A DNA stretch of 64,000 nucleotides from Dermacentor variabilis (GCF_050947875.1 NC_134568.1:266807202-266871201); one strand, 5' to 3'; shown: positions 34,947 through 48,354, counted from the stretch's first letter. The notes: generated by a model from the letters alone, not told the origin. A program made the numbers and translations.

Positions 34947-36784
34947 CATAATCATCATCATCAGCCTGGTTACGCCCACTGCAGGGCAAAGGCCTCTCCC
35001 ATACTTCTCCAACTACCCCGGTCATGTACTAATTGTGGCCATGTTGTCCCTGCAAACTTCTTGATCTCATCCGCCCACCTAACTTTCTGCCGCCCTCTGC
35101 TACGCTTCCCTTCCCTTGGAATCCATTCCGTAACTCTTAATGACCATCGGTTTTATCTTCCCTCCTCATTACGTGTCCTGCCCATGCCCCCATTTCTTTT
35201 TCTTGATTTCAACTAAAATATTATTAACTCGCGTTTGTTCCCTCACCCAATCTGCTTTTTCCTTATCCCTTAACGTTACACCTACCATTCTTTTTTCCAT
35301 AGCCCGTTGCGTCGTCCTCAATTTAAGTAGAACCCTTTTCTTAAGGTTCCAGGTTTCTGCCCCGTACGTGAGTACTGGTAAGACACAGCTGTTTAAACTT
35401 TTCTCTTGGGGGATAATGGCAACCTGCTGTTCATGATCTGAGAATGCCTGCCAAACGCACCCCAGCCTATTCTCATTCTTCTGATTATTTCAGTCTCATG
35501 ATCCGCATCCGCAGTCACTACCTGTCCTAAGTAGATGTATTCCCTTACCACTTCCGGTGCCTCACTACCTATCGTAAACTGCTGTTCTCTTCCGAGACTG
35601 TTAAACATTACTTTAGTTTTCTGCAGATTACTTTTTAGACCCACCCTTCGGCTTTGCCTCTCCAGGTCGGTGAGCATGCATTGCAGTTGGTCCCCTGAGT
35701 TACTAAGAAAGGCAATATCATCAGCGAATCGCAAGTTACTAAGGTATTCTCCATTAACTCTTATCCCCAATTCTTCCCAATCCAGGTCTCTGAATACCTC
35801 CTGTAAATACGCTGTGAATAGCATTGGAGAGATCTTATCTCCCTGCCTGACGCCTTTCTTTATTGGGATTTTGTTGCTTTCTTTATGGAGCACTACGGTG
35901 GCTGTGGAGCCGCTATAGATATCTTTCAGTATTTTTACATACGGCTCGTCTACACCCTGATTCCATAATGCCTCCATGACTGCTGAGGTTTCGACTGAAT
36001 CAAACGTTTGTCGTAATCAATGAAAGCTATATATAAAGGTTGGTTATATTCCGCACATTTTTCTATCACCTGATTGATAGTATGAATGTGGTCTATTGTT
36101 GAGTAGCCTTTACGCAATCCTGCCTGGTCCTTTGGTTGATGGAAGTCTAAGGTGTTCCTGATTCTATTTGCAATTACCTTAGTAAATACTTTGTGGGCAA
36201 CGGACAGTAAGCTGATCGGTCTATAATTTTTCAAGTCTTTGGCGTCCCCTTTCTTATGGATTAGGATTATGTTAGCGTTTTTCTTAGATTCCGGTACGCT
36301 CGAAGTCATGAGGCATTGCGTATACAGGGTGGCCAGTTTCTCTAGAACAATCTTCCCACCACCCCTCAACAAATCTGCTGTTACCTGATCCTCCCCAGCT
36401 GCCTTCCCCCTTTGCATAGCTCCCGAGGCTTTCTTTACTTCTTCCGGTGTTACCTGTGGGATTTCGAATTCCTCTAGACTATTCTATCTTCCATTATCGT
36501 TGTGGGTGCCACTGGTACTGTATAAATCTCTATAGAACTCCTCAGCCACTTGAACTATCTCCTCCATAATAGTAATGATATTGCCGGCTTTGTCTCTTAA
36601 CGCATACATCTGATTCTTGCCTATTCCTAGTTTCTTCTTCACTGCTTTTAGGCTTCCTCCGTTCCTGAGAGCATGTTCAATTCTATCCAGATTATACTTT
36701 CTTATGTCAGCTGTCTTACGCTTGTTGATTAACTTCGAGAGTTCTGCCAGTTCTAGTCTAGCTGTAGGCTTAGAGGCTGTAGGG
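34947..36784 (-). mobile_element. 5'-truncated RTE/BovB-like LINE with target-site duplication, minus strand
   Basis: About 1,838 bp on the minus strand. It starts inside the region before the RT (ELSKLINKRKTADIRKYN, GIGKNQMYALRDKAG). The RT follows: NANIILIHKKGD, NYRPISLLSVAHK, QAGLRKGYSTIDHIH, PLYIAFIDYDK, KGVRQGDKISPMLF and the catalytic FADD at about 35728-35717. After the thumb comes the RTE-type C-terminal region and an (ATC)n-like 3' end at 34950-34962. One missing base at about 36012 breaks the frame between DYDK and FDSVE. Further breaks follow near 35393. The perfect 14-bp duplication and good coding similarity suggest a fairly recent insertion. RTE elements mobilise by target-primed reverse transcription. 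Confidence 0.92.
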
Positions 36785-36798
36785 TCGAGACACCCTGT
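36785..36798. repeat. target-site duplication, right copy
   Basis: TCGAGACACCCTGT, identical to 34933-34946. Confidence 0.9.
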
Positions 36799-39700
36799 AG
36801 TTAGCTCTAAGTGTTGGGGAAAATGCAGGAAGCGAAAACGAAGGGTGCCGTAGAAGGAACGCGAAATGTGGGGACCTTCTCGGGGAACGTGTGCATGTTA
36901 CGTGTGTTTTTGGCTCGTTGCCAGCAGTGGAATAAGACATGATCGGCGCGTTGTGTAGAGCTGACATTACTTGCCGGCGTATGTACAGGAACCGCGCCCC
37001 ACGACTTCTATATAGACGTGAGCGCACAATTTCAATGCCACCTACGTATTGCTCCACAAAGCAATTAACTGGCACGAACTGGGCAGGACTGTCTTATCAG
37101 ACGAGTCGTCACTGCTACCTAACTCTATCTAATTCACGCTGAGGTATGTACACTGCCAACTAACAGCGTCAACAACAGTTTAATGTATATATACGCGAAG
37201 CTATATTGATAAAAAAATCAGCACGTAGACACATCTAGAAGCCAATGGTAAACAAGGAGAAGTATTCGTAAATACCATGTTTGCTTCTGGGAATTCTTCG
37301 GGACTGCGCGTTATCATACCTTCCTTAATTTTTTTCCCGATCACTCTTTTCTTGCTGCGAAGCTCTCAAGTACAATACATATGTACAACACAGAAGCTTT
37401 AGGTTAGCTGCAGACCATGGGTGCTTCCGGGAGTGCAGCTCTTGCGTCACTATCACACTCTATGTCCATTGCATAAGTATAGTATGAATCGAATACCAGG
37501 GAAGAAAGACAGCTTTGTTGCAAAAGCAGTAGTCTTTGCACTTTCATATATATATATATATATATTGTGTTGCTAAAAGCTTAGAGTTTCCTGCAATAAT
37601 TACTGTATGAAACTGTGGGACTAAAGGTCGGAACTGTTGGTTCACTTTGCTGGCTATGTTTGAAATAGGCGGCCGGATCAACAAATGGTCCAACTGCAAT
37701 ACCCCAAACCACAAGATTCCTTCCATAAACGAAATTCTTCTGTGTCATTTCACATGACTGCACTTACGGGAAAGACATAGCAATGAGCTAGCGCAGTTCA
37801 CGTCAGGGAAAAGTTAATCAGCAGCGGTTGCCGTATATGGTGGTGTAGTCCTGCTGCGAAACTCTCGTTTCTTCTGACGGTCGCTGGTATCGAGGCGTTG
37901 CGTACCAGCAGGAAGCGCATCGGAAAGCGCGCAGCTTTCCCGGCTGGATCCGCAGCGGAATGTTGCGCCTTGGTGCGGCGGGCACGTGCAGGACGACGCG
38001 CAGCCGGCTGCGGCTATCGGCTCGCGTGGCGCCGGCACACGCATTGATTCGAAAGCGTCAAAGAAGCTGCGACCGAACCATGCTTAGGCATCCGGGAAGC
38101 CAAGCTCTCGTGTGCCTGCTGGACGAGCCGCGGCGGCAGCGGCTGCCGCTTTGTTCTCCCCCTTTCCGCCGCTCTCGGTGGCAAATGCTTCCGGAAAACG
38201 ATCGCACGGCCCGAGTACTCACAGATAACCCTGTGTTCGATCCGAAAGTCAATACGGCCCCAGCTTCTGCCGTAGCACGCCAGCCTCGATGCAATCCTAG
38301 CGGGGGCCGTCCAAATCCGCTGGATCCTGCTGCCACCATGGCGCGCCAGCCGGCTGGTCACGGGGCACAGACTAATCACGAGCCCGTGACCGGCCGAGTG
38401 GGTTCTCATACGCATTTGCGCCAACCTTGGATCAGTCCAACTGTCAGACGCACACACAGAGGCTTGATTCACGCCGTCCACAACGCTGCGATGATCTCGA
38501 GAGTTGAGCCGGCGTCAGAAGAGGGCGCAAGCGCCTTCTGGCCGATCGGTGCTGGTGCCGTGTGGCGAGCTGCTTACCCGCTTCCAGACCGAAGCACAGT
38601 GTAGAACTATCATGAACGCAGGCCTTGTGGAAACGCAGGCCTTGTGGGTGTGTGGGTGTTTATCTTGTCTCCTGTCCACTAATACCTAGAAAGTGCTGTT
38701 TAGTGCAAAAACATTGAGAGAAGGATATAGAAAAAGAACGGACACACATGCCACATATGTGTCGGTCTTTTTCATGTCATTGTTATGTCTAAAGGTTCTT
38801 GCGCCTAAGACCAGTTTCTATGTCGTACGAACACGGCCCCATAGCTGAATACTTACTAAATTTATCATGCCCGCTTGGGGAGTTTCTTGGGATAATGCGG
38901 CATAACAATGCACCTAATGTAGCATAAAATGTGGGTTGCATCTTATTCTTGCTAATCTTCCCAATGGTCCGCTTTGTGTTACGAACAAACGTCTGGTGAG
39001 TACTGAACAATCGCACATTCCCTTACAATTTCTCTGTCTTTAAGAATACAGTCGCGTGTTCTACGTACACTTTAGAGCCTCAGGTGGTTAAAATTAATCC
39101 TGAGCCTTCAACAAAGGCATCCTTTATAACCCACTCTGCAGTTTCTGCAGTTTAACCCTGTGACTTAAATAATTGAGTTGGTGTCCATACAGTGTGACTA
39201 TTCTGCTTTTACTGGCAATAGCAAGGTATATAACATAGCCAATGACATAGTTTAGTTGGACTTCCGCCATTATAAGAAAGTTTAATTTCCTCTGCACCAA
39301 ACGATTCAAACGAGCCGTTGCGGTGCTCGCTGAGCTTACCAAAGGCGTTATGGAAGGTTTCAGTGCTCGTTACCCGAGATATTATCCCATCTCGTTTTTG
39401 TAAAGAACTGCCTGGATAACTTAGAAGCACAGTTATCATAGCAAAGACGACGACATAAACTCCAGCTTGTGGTACGCAGAGTTCAGTGACCTGCGCAGTG
39501 AGGTAAAATGCACAATGCATAGCCATAGAGATGCCTACTTTAGCTTTATTGGGGAGCGTTTAAAAACGTCCGATTGCCTGCTTATGAACCACAGGGCTTC
39601 TAATCAAGCAACCCTGGGGCTGTGCAAGAGATAATTTCTCAGAAAGGGCTGACTTAACTGGTATATACGATCTATGTAGCCCATGTATCGGTCTAGTGAC

Positions 39701-39924
39701 GAGCTCTCAAGAGACCTCAAAAGTTGTTTGCTAAACAGTTTCCGGGCTAACAAATAAAGTGCATGCATACTTCTGGTTACTGTGCCTTATTTCTAGGTAA
39801 GGATATTATAATTCCACTGAATGTGAAGTAGAGCTCTCCCATTAACAACCTAACGCCGAAACTTTTATGTGCTGAAAATGAGGTACCGAGCTTCACTGTC
39901 AAAAGGGGCGCTATACCGTAAAAC
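36799..39924. other. intron segment without exon
   Basis: Includes an AT tract at 37546, a GC-rich block at 37900-38540 with a long plus-strand open frame (37960-38604) that lacks any recognisable domain, and the hairpin at 38724. Confidence 0.4.
38724..38786. repeat. diverged hairpin related to 34778-34880
   Basis: AAAAAGAACGGACACACATG pairs imperfectly with ATGTGTCGGTCTTTTTCATG. The words resemble the arms of the 34.8-kb foldback element. Confidence 0.5.
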
Positions 39925-39929
39925 TATTC

Positions 39930-40285
39930 CAAACTTTTCTATTCAAATTCTGCAATCAGCCCTCCGCGATTGGTCAAAAACATTTTTGAACCACCCCCAC
40001 TTCACCTGTCTGTCACGCGACGTCACGAAAACCGCGATAGCTCCGCTTCTTATATGACGTGTACACGCTGATTATGCATGATTTGACCAAAAAAATAAAA
40101 ATAGTTACTTCTGATTCGACGCCTTTTCGCCATTAGCCCTCGGCTATTGGTCAAAAGTTTTTGGGCTTCACGCACTTCACCTGCCTGTCACGCGACGTCA
40201 CAAAACCGCGAAAACTCACCGCGTCAAAGTGACGTGTACGCGTTAAAGATACATTAATATGCCGAACAAAACTGGATTTTTTTCG
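39930..40285 (+). repeat. two-unit tandem repeat, period about 175 bp
   Basis: Unit 1 has CGATTGGTCAAAAAC, CACTTCACCTGTCTGTCACG, CGACGTCAC and GACGTGTACACG. Unit 2 has CTATTGGTCAAAAGT, CACTTCACCTGCCTGTCACG, CGACGTCAC and GACGTGTACGCG, offset by 175 bp. The units are diverged. It could be a fragment of a satellite or of a DNA transposon with internal duplication. Confidence 0.8.
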
Positions 40286-40317
40286 GAATAGCCGCATGTT
40301 GCCCAATGCGGCTATTC
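40286..40317. repeat. perfect 12-bp-arm hairpin
   Basis: GAATAGCCGCAT (40286-40297), 8-base loop, ATGCGGCTATTC (40306-40317), directly after the tandem repeat. It may form that element's end. AGCATAC-type short repeats follow. Confidence 0.85.
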
Positions 40318-41559
40318 AGCATACAGCATACAGCATTCAACATTTAGCATCCGAAGCTATTAATTCAGTAGAAGTTCCAGCACGTTGCAATGAGCGATCA
40401 CCAGCATTCGGTCAAACAACTCTGAAAAAAAGTAGATGTTTCAGGACCTTTTTATGAGCTGACCCTTCAGCGCATATCATGTGTGCCCCAGCTAACGTTA
40501 GCCAAGTTGTCGAAAGAAAAAAAGAAAGATTTAAAGAACTCCGAGCAAAACACGATTTTAAGGTCCACAGTGTTCGGTTGTCAGACCTCTTACCACCGAA
40601 CACCGTAAGTCTTCTAAATGAATCTTGCGCCGCGTTTAGTTTTTTTTTTTTCTTTGAACAGCTTGGTTAACGTTACTTGGGGAACACGGTACACATCGCC
40701 CCGTTCTGCGGCATCTGTGGTACCATTTCGCCCAGCGGCTACCAGTATTTGCCTCTCTGTCTCCATTACTCAATGCGTTTTGCTTATGGCTCTCGTGATG
40801 AGGGGTGGCCATTGGGAAGGCATCGTCGGTACTTCCTGATATCGAATTAGCATTTACTAGGTATCGGCACCGAAGTTTTTATCATGTGGCTGGAATAAAC
40901 ATACTATACGAGTTATCAACCTCATGGATTGGACTAGCTTCATATATTAGTGCTTTCTGCGAGGGTATGTCCGTTTTAATCTGACAACGAGATTGATTGA
41001 GGTGGTTTGTTTTGGTTGGTGTCCAGCATACTTTCAAATTTGTTCGTTTCCTGAATTGAGCTCAAAGCGTGGTTTGATTACACTCCCGTAGAAATGTTCG
41101 GCGTATTAAACCACGCGTACGTTGCGTTTGTGAAGGCTCCCGCTATCATTAACAACTGTCATATTTTGTCCGAACCACCTGTTGCGGTGCGCCTAGCTCG
41201 GTTCGCTAAAGGGGTCGAGGTCATTCGAGGTCATTCATGATTGGTCCAGTCAAACGGTGCGGCCTGTGTATGCTGCACGAGACTGTGGGATGCATCCGTT
41301 GCCTTTCAAAAGATAAGACCTGCCCCACAAGCGGTGGGCTAATAATGCTGCACCTCAGCATGGTGACCAGCAAGGGGACCGACAAGTGGCCCTCATGAAC
41401 GATTAACAATACAGCAATAATGTGTTGGTGCGTCTGGAGGAACAGTCGTGAGACGACCTGGGCGCGGAAGTCGAGAACGTCCACGAGAGAAAAATCAGCG
41501 TTAGCGCTGGTTCACGACGAGCGGGGATTTCCCTTTACTCTTTCTATGGTCGTATGCCT

Positions 41560-42020
41560 GGAGCGAAGTCGACAATTTGCTCCGCCATTTTCTCTCGACG
41601 TCCGCAGCCGTGGGCACGGCAGGACGAGTGGCGGGCGCGCATCCGGGGCCCGGGGAGCGAACACCTGGTCAGCCGCAGGGGAGCCACGTATCTCAATGAA
41701 AGCCGCCGCCCACCTGGGAGCTGCTCCCCTCCGTACACGGCGCGGCGCCGGGCGCGTCAGCTGCCTTCCCCCTTAACACGTCGCAGGCGGCAGGCTAACC
41801 ACGGCGCATTACGAAACGCTCCTCTCACGCGCGCGTGCCGTCCTCCCTGCCCGCGCGTGCCGCGGCTTTCAGCGGTGTATCCCGAGCGCGGAATCCTCTT
41901 AGCGCCCCGCGCCCTCGCCCCCCTTTCACCCGCCGAAGAACAGCTGACCCGCTGCCGCGAGCTCTCCTCCTCTTCGGCACTACTCGCGGGACAGAAATGA
42001 AACAAAGAACGAGAGCTGAA
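41560..42020. other. GC-rich block in the intron
   Basis: CpG-rich with overlapping open frames on both strands and no domain. Candidate regulatory DNA only. Confidence 0.2.
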
Positions 42021-43439
42021 ACAATAGCGGAGCCAGCCGTGTCCCAGCCAGCAGAAACGAGGTGCGCGGCGAGTAAATCCTCTGGCAACGGCATGTTTTA
42101 TTCTGATCTGTCTGGAGCCGAAACAACAGCGCGCAGTGTTCCTTCCTGCGACTGGCCAGTACGTGAGTGTGCGCGATGGTGCTCCTTCGAACGCCGCGTT
42201 TGTCTGAGCGATCCCCCTGCTGCCTATCTTACGAAGCCAAGAGACAGACTTCCATTGGCTTCATGCGGTTGTTAATAAAGCTCGAGCTCCTCGGTTGTGT
42301 GCGTGCAGTCACGACTCCCAGTGCTCGGTTGTCGGCTTAGCCTCAGTATGAAATAAATTCTTGCCGTCATTGCGTCTGTATATGCGTTTTTGTTATTCCT
42401 AGTGGCTTGTTTGACATGTGAATTTTTTTTTCTTAGTGTTTATCTAGTCGCACGTCGCGTTAGCTCTCAGAGGCCTTGAAGCTTCCTCTCATGGAAACAA
42501 CGCGTTTATCAGCTGTGCAAACTTGATGGGCGTGGTTTTACTGCCGGAACAGTCCAAGATGAAAAGAGCGTCAGACGAGTGCAGGTTGTTTCGTGTACCC
42601 TGTTTTTTTTTTATTTTTATTTAGCAGGTAGTCGGCTGGATAATTTGTAATGTAATCAATCTTTCTTTTTTCTTTATTCGTGCAAGCTCCTCTGATCACG
42701 GTTATATAAGGGGAACTTGTTACGCGCTGCGCAACAAGACCGCTCCTTAGATTTTTGTGCGCGAATGGACTTGACTGTAGGTCATCTCAATGCTTTCCAT
42801 GCCCCAATACTGGTGTCCATACACCACACAGCTTGCATAGCTCTCCGACTTTACCATCTCCCGCACCTCGTTTTCCATTTCTTTTCTTCCTATCCGCCTT
42901 GCTCCTGCACAAGGCATTGGCCCGGACAACCAGCTTTCCTTCCCTAATTCTCCACCTCTGTCTCAATAATAAAAAAAAAAACCTCTGCATCTCGCATTCT
43001 ACAAAAGAGATTTGCACACAGGTACAAGGCTGCACCTAGCTGCCGACACACATCACCAAGTAGTCTGCTCTGGAGGTTTCTGAAGATCGTAATCAGCATT
43101 GGGAAACGTAATGAGAAGAAAAATCTAATGATAAATGTAACAAGAGAAAATTAAACTCTTTTTTTTTTTCGCACAACCGTAACGCAGTAAGGAGACCAAT
43201 AATAGAAGCCGATAGAGTAAGACCAGCTGCAGTAATTCTGATTTCTGACGTATACTTCGATGGAAAACGCATGTGGACGTTGTCGAGGCCATGTGTTTGA
43301 TAACATGGACCGCGCTTTTTTTCGCTGCTTTGTCTAGCCGCGCAGCATCAGTTAGCAGGGTTTCGTTACCGCGTGCCTCGAGGCTCCCCGTAGTCTTCGC
43401 CTCCTAACGGATGTCTTGAAGCAGATGCGCTGAATGCTT

Positions 43440-43850
43440 CTTCCGAATCACGACGCATCGACCGTGCGGACACTGCCACGTATGTTGTCACCGGGAGAGC
43501 GCCTATATTACGATCACCAGTGCGCCCGCGGTCGTAGGGCGCGGACTATGGCAACGAGAGCCAACAGGAAAAAGAGAAGCCAGTCTGAAACGCACGGCGA
43601 AGAACGGAAAGAGTGGAGAATCCGCGGAAGCAACAGCATCGCAGAGGAGATGGCGCCGCGCGCTGGGCGAAACACGTCCGCTGCCGAGTCCATTGTGCCG
43701 AAGGGGCGAGCGCGGCGCCGGAAGCATCTCAAAGAGCTCGACGGAAAAGTTGGGTCAGCCGCTGGCAGCGGACTGCTTTGTATGTGCGGGACCGCCCTGA
43801 GCGGCGACAGACGAACAGAAAAGCGGTAGTAGCGGCCACTACTTGTTGAT
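43440..43850. other. GC-rich block in the intron
   Basis: CpG-rich, with multi-phase open frames and no recognised product. Confidence 0.2.
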
Positions 43851-45139
43851 GTTGGCCGCGCGGCGGAGCCTCGCCAGATGGAGATGTTCGCAGGACCCGA
43901 TCACCGGCCTCCCGAACACTAGACTGCCCGCTAAACTTCCCTTTTACCGCGCCGCGCCTTTTCTCATTCTCACTTTTGTGTTTTCTCGCGCAGAAAAAAC
44001 AGACAGGCGCGGCGCACACTCCATCAAGCCTCGATTCCCCCAGTAGTAAAGAAACGCGAAGGAAGAGCGTGTGCCATCACACACGAGAAGTGTCAATCTG
44101 TACCCCGAAAACCTGAGCACTTTTTTTTTTTTTCATTTTCTGTCACAGTCTGTTACGCGCCTCTCCTGCGAACTAGTAGCATGAGGCTGTGCTGCAAAAA
44201 GTTACAGAAAGTCGGAAGTAGTAGTTTTTCTACGGGCAGCAATGGACACAATTCATAACGCATCTGGGCTACGCTATGCGCAGTTAAAGACTAACTGGTT
44301 TTGTTTAGGCAGCCATGACATCTCCGTGCGAAAAACAAAAAGCACCAGCCACTACGTTATCTTCTTCATCCAACCAGTCTCCCTGGCACTCTCTGAATGT
44401 GTCTGCTAGGCTGGCGCAACAGATGAAAAAGTGCAGCGCACAAGAAATTGCTATCAAAGAACATATTGAGTAGGAAATCGTTTAGGTATCTGAGATTGAC
44501 GGCAAATGTCGTGCGGTATCTTCGCGTATGTCAATTAATTCAGTACAAAAAAAAAAGTACTCCTCTGAGCAAAAGTACGTGTACCAGGGATTCCGCGATA
44601 TTCTTCTGCACCTGTGAATGTAGATTAAAATCGAGAAGTGCTATACAAACTTGGCATTTCTGACTTTGCAGTTTCAAATTAGTGTGTGCGTTTCAATTAA
44701 GAATAAACTCAGATCTTTCGGCGAGCTTGTGGTCCGTATACTTTTGGTCAAAGGTGTACGTGACCGGTTCAAGTCAGCGAACCCATTTAAATGGCTTGCT
44801 CAGTGCTCTTACCCAATTGGTCATTCTGGATTATTAGGAAACCAACTTCACGTCCAAGTGCGTTTTTTTTTCTTCTTTTTTTATGATTCGTCTGAAACAA
44901 ATCGAACCAAATAAATATGGCTCTTGGTGGACAATAATCAAGTAGAAGACCTACAATCGCTTCCAAACTGAGGCTCGCCGAGACGCCAATTCATTTATGG
45001 CGCCTGTAGCGGCATTGCAGAGCTTGCAGAGCGTCGACACAGCCAATCGCGACATGCGACTAGACGCCCATGATCCACCACGCGTGGCTCCTCTATTTTC
45101 AAGCACAGCATTTCTTTTTTCTCGCCGGCGGAAAGATCT

Positions 45140-45740
45140 AACAGCATGAGGTCCTCCTATCGGAGATGGCGAAATTCACAGCGCTTGAAAACAGAAGATC
45201 CACGCAAACTGGACCACGGATGCCCAGTCTCAACCTGTTCGGTGTTGGGCAGGCTGCGTCTACGCTTTTCACGTGCCTCGTTCGTCCCTCGCGTGGCAGT
45301 GCCTTCAGCAACGCTGCTACTGAGCGCTTGTTGCGCCCCCGGCCGGCTTCTGTCCGCCCTGAGCCATATTCGACGCTGCGCCGTAAAGGGGCCAGGCGAA
45401 CAAACAAAAGGTCACTTGTTGATCGGACTCGTACGAGCGGGAAAGAAGGGAGGGGGGGGGGCTGGAATAAATCCTGGCCGCGGCGCGCACCGTGGCGGCA
45501 GAGCAGCTCCATCGATTGCGGGCCGCGCTGCTCGGCGGCGTCGCGTGCCCGCGCGCCTCGCGGGACGCCGGGAAGAGCGGCAGATAAGGAGGGAGGCCAA
45601 TGAGGAAGCGGCCGCCGAGGGCGAGCGCGAGGCTAAAAGCTTCATCTCTCTAATGCCCGTGTCGCTTATCGCGGAACACGCGAAAGGCTGCGGCGAAAGC
45701 GGAGGGAGTACATCGTCGGGAGGTGTAAGCCCTAGATACA
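45140..45740. other. GC-rich block in the intron
   Basis: CpG-rich, with a G run at about 45450. The plus-strand frame at 45146-45745 is arginine/glycine/alanine-rich and looks compositional. Confidence 0.2.
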
Positions 45741-48099
45741 AATAGAGGAAAAATACGACGATGGCGGCTGGGGAAAAAAGAGCGAACTAAAAGAACGCGT
45801 AGGCAAAACCAAGCAATGGCGAAAGAGCGCTGCTACAGGCGAGCGGAGCTGGGACACCTTTGGAACGTTTATACACGGCGCGACAGACGTAACAAACAAA
45901 ACTGTGCAGTGTGGGGAAGAGGAGAGAAGAGGGGCCAGTGTTTGCGAACGCATTACTGGGTGTTTGTTGGTTTCACTGAGCCTGCGAGGCGACCGGAGTC
46001 AAAACGCCGGCGCTCGCTCGCCAGCTTTACGGGCAGCCTATGGAAAGACTACGCTTTCGCTCGGACCGTGCTGAAGTAAACAAATCATGTGGGACGAGAT
46101 CAAAAAGAAAAGGAAGAAGAAGCGACGGATTTTCCGGCTGCGTTGAGATTATAATGCGGTCGTAAAAGGCGTTCCCGGAATCGATCTTGATCTGAGCTGA
46201 TGTCATCTAGAGTGTCTGGTCAATAGACCCTGAAGGTCGTAAATTAAAGCCCTAAACGTCAGTCGGATGTCATTGGAAACGGTCGGAAGCGCATGTGGGA
46301 AGAGAATTTCCTCGCCATTTCGCGCACCAATCCAGAAACGGGTGGCGACAGCGAAGCCGCAGTCATAAAAATAACCTTTTGACAGTACTGAAACGCGCAG
46401 GCTCGCTTGTGGAGTGATCGAGGAGCTGTGGGATTCTGTTTGCGTCGTCGAAGTCGTATTTCATGTAAAGAACAATAAGAAGCTCAGCAGTAACAATTCG
46501 CGCCTTGGTATGCCGGTCGTTCCAATATTATTCGCAGAATGATGGCGGCGAGACTTGCGACGTTTTTCTAAGCTTAATGCGGACGCCAGTTGCCCTCATT
46601 ACAATGTAGACAAACTTATATGTAGAAATACTTGTGTTAGGTCGTGAGCGTGTGAAAAATTTTAAAAAAAAGAGAGTTAAGCAAGTCCTCGATGAACTTC
46701 AGAGGTCAATCCTTTCAGAGTAGATATGTGTCATTGCGACATCAGAGACTGCTGCTACTACAAAAACAAGGAGGAAGTTACGCACAGATGGTCGCAGGCC
46801 TTGCATAATCATAGCGACGATCGTTCCACCCGAGCTGTCCTTTCATTTGGCGGAGATGAAAACGTGTCATAACTATACGAGATACACAACTTTATTGCGT
46901 GTCACTTAATACTACCATAAGATAAACAAGGTCACCAGCCCATCATGTCCATACCCGACCCACTATGTAGCCCGACAACCAGAACCAAGCACATTGATTT
47001 AATGCTAAACTTCGCCCCTCACTCATCAACTTCGGTTTGACTTATGACTCCTATGCAACAACTCCACGTTCGCTGCGCTCAGAGCCTTCTTTATAAATCT
47101 GTATAGTCTAAAGAAATACACACACTGTATAAGGTATATAGACGTACAGTGTACATAGGGTTTCTGCCGTGTTGACTGTACCAATAAAGTTATCGTAGAC
47201 ACGCTCAGTGCAGTATACGTGAGTACTCATGTGCGCTCATCATACGAAGGGCTTTTTACGAATGCTGCGGTTGGTTATTGACTGCGGAAAATTGGGAAGT
47301 TTGGCTACTGAAAACCGAGGCAAGTAGTACCAATTACAACGCTTGCTTTTCTGCTGACATCTCTGACCCCCTTGTTCATTTATCAAGAAGGATTTATTGC
47401 TGAGCTACACCTCTTGTTGGAAGTCTCTAGCTAACTCCCAAGTGACAGGATTGAATTGATATTTCGAAAAAAAAAACATGAAGCAAAAGTTGGACCAAAT
47501 CATTCATGTTTCCCAGCCTGATATTGCTTGCCTTCGTTATTTATACTACAATATTGTTTTGTTTTTTTGTGCCCATTTCTGTCCGTGAGCAGCTGCGTCC
47601 TACAAATTCACTGGGTGTATTTTAACATGCTGCGCTTCCCACACTGTGCCTTGTAGAGTGCACGGACCCGCGTCAAGGCTTTTCAAGGCTTTTTGACTGC
47701 GCGCCTAAGCATCTTACGATGTTTGAATAAACTGATTTGATAAACTGATTTGAAGGGCAAACTAAACAGGGGTATACAGGAGATTGTGGAGACTGAACAT
47801 AATCAGCGTTGGTCGAACAAGGCGGTCCACTGTTTTACCCTTGTTCATCCAAATGAAGAGTCTCGTGAAGGCAGACAGCCACTTCGAGACGTGTATCGCA
47901 CCGTATCTATGTATGTAAACGTTGTGTGGGGATGTCAACGTAGTGCAGGACCTCGTGTATGCCTCTCTAACATAATGATACGTGATTTCACCGCAGCTAC
48001 ACGCATAAGCGTTATGCTGCAGCTTTGCACTACCTGTCACAAGTGACTGGCACGTCCGCCAGCACTTCTTAGCTCGGTCAATCTTGCGCCATTTCATGC

Positions 48100-48345
48100 A
48101 AATGTAGGCAGTCTCAAGAAGTCGAACCAACCAACCCTGCAACATGCCACCATAAAACACCTTTAATGTAAGGACATATTCTCATCCATCCGAGAGTAGC
48201 ACAAATTTGCTAAGTATATGTGTTTCTCAGAAAGAGGGCTGCGCACTCGAACTGGTTCAGGGATTAAAGCCAGAACCGTCGCCTATCCAGGGTGATCGCT
48301 TAATACCATCTGAGCTAACCGGGAGGCTAGTACATGGCAGGCTGT
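48100..48345 (-). mobile_element. tRNA-derived SINE, third type, minus strand
   Basis: The minus strand begins GCCTCCCGGTTAGCTCAGAT (clear box A, TTAGCTCAGATGG), with a degraded box B region near 48265. A body follows with CTCTCGGATGGATGAG and TTGCAGGGTTGGTTGGTTCG. It lies against the broken end of the mariner relic and may have inserted into it. Confidence 0.65.
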
Positions 48346-48354
48346 TGCCCTTTA

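Larger units (their letters stand above)
40318..48090. other. intron segment without exon; GC-rich blocks
   Basis: GC-rich blocks at 41560-42020, 43440-43850 and 45140-45740, separated by AT-rich sequence with T runs. All long frames here overlap in several phases and none carries a recognisable domain. Confidence 0.4.

Noticed and set aside
37960..38604. 214-codon plus-strand frame in the intron as a novel gene
   Set aside because: It lies in a GC-rich block with overlapping frames on both strands, has a compositional Arg/Pro/Ala bias and shows no domain or clear splice context.
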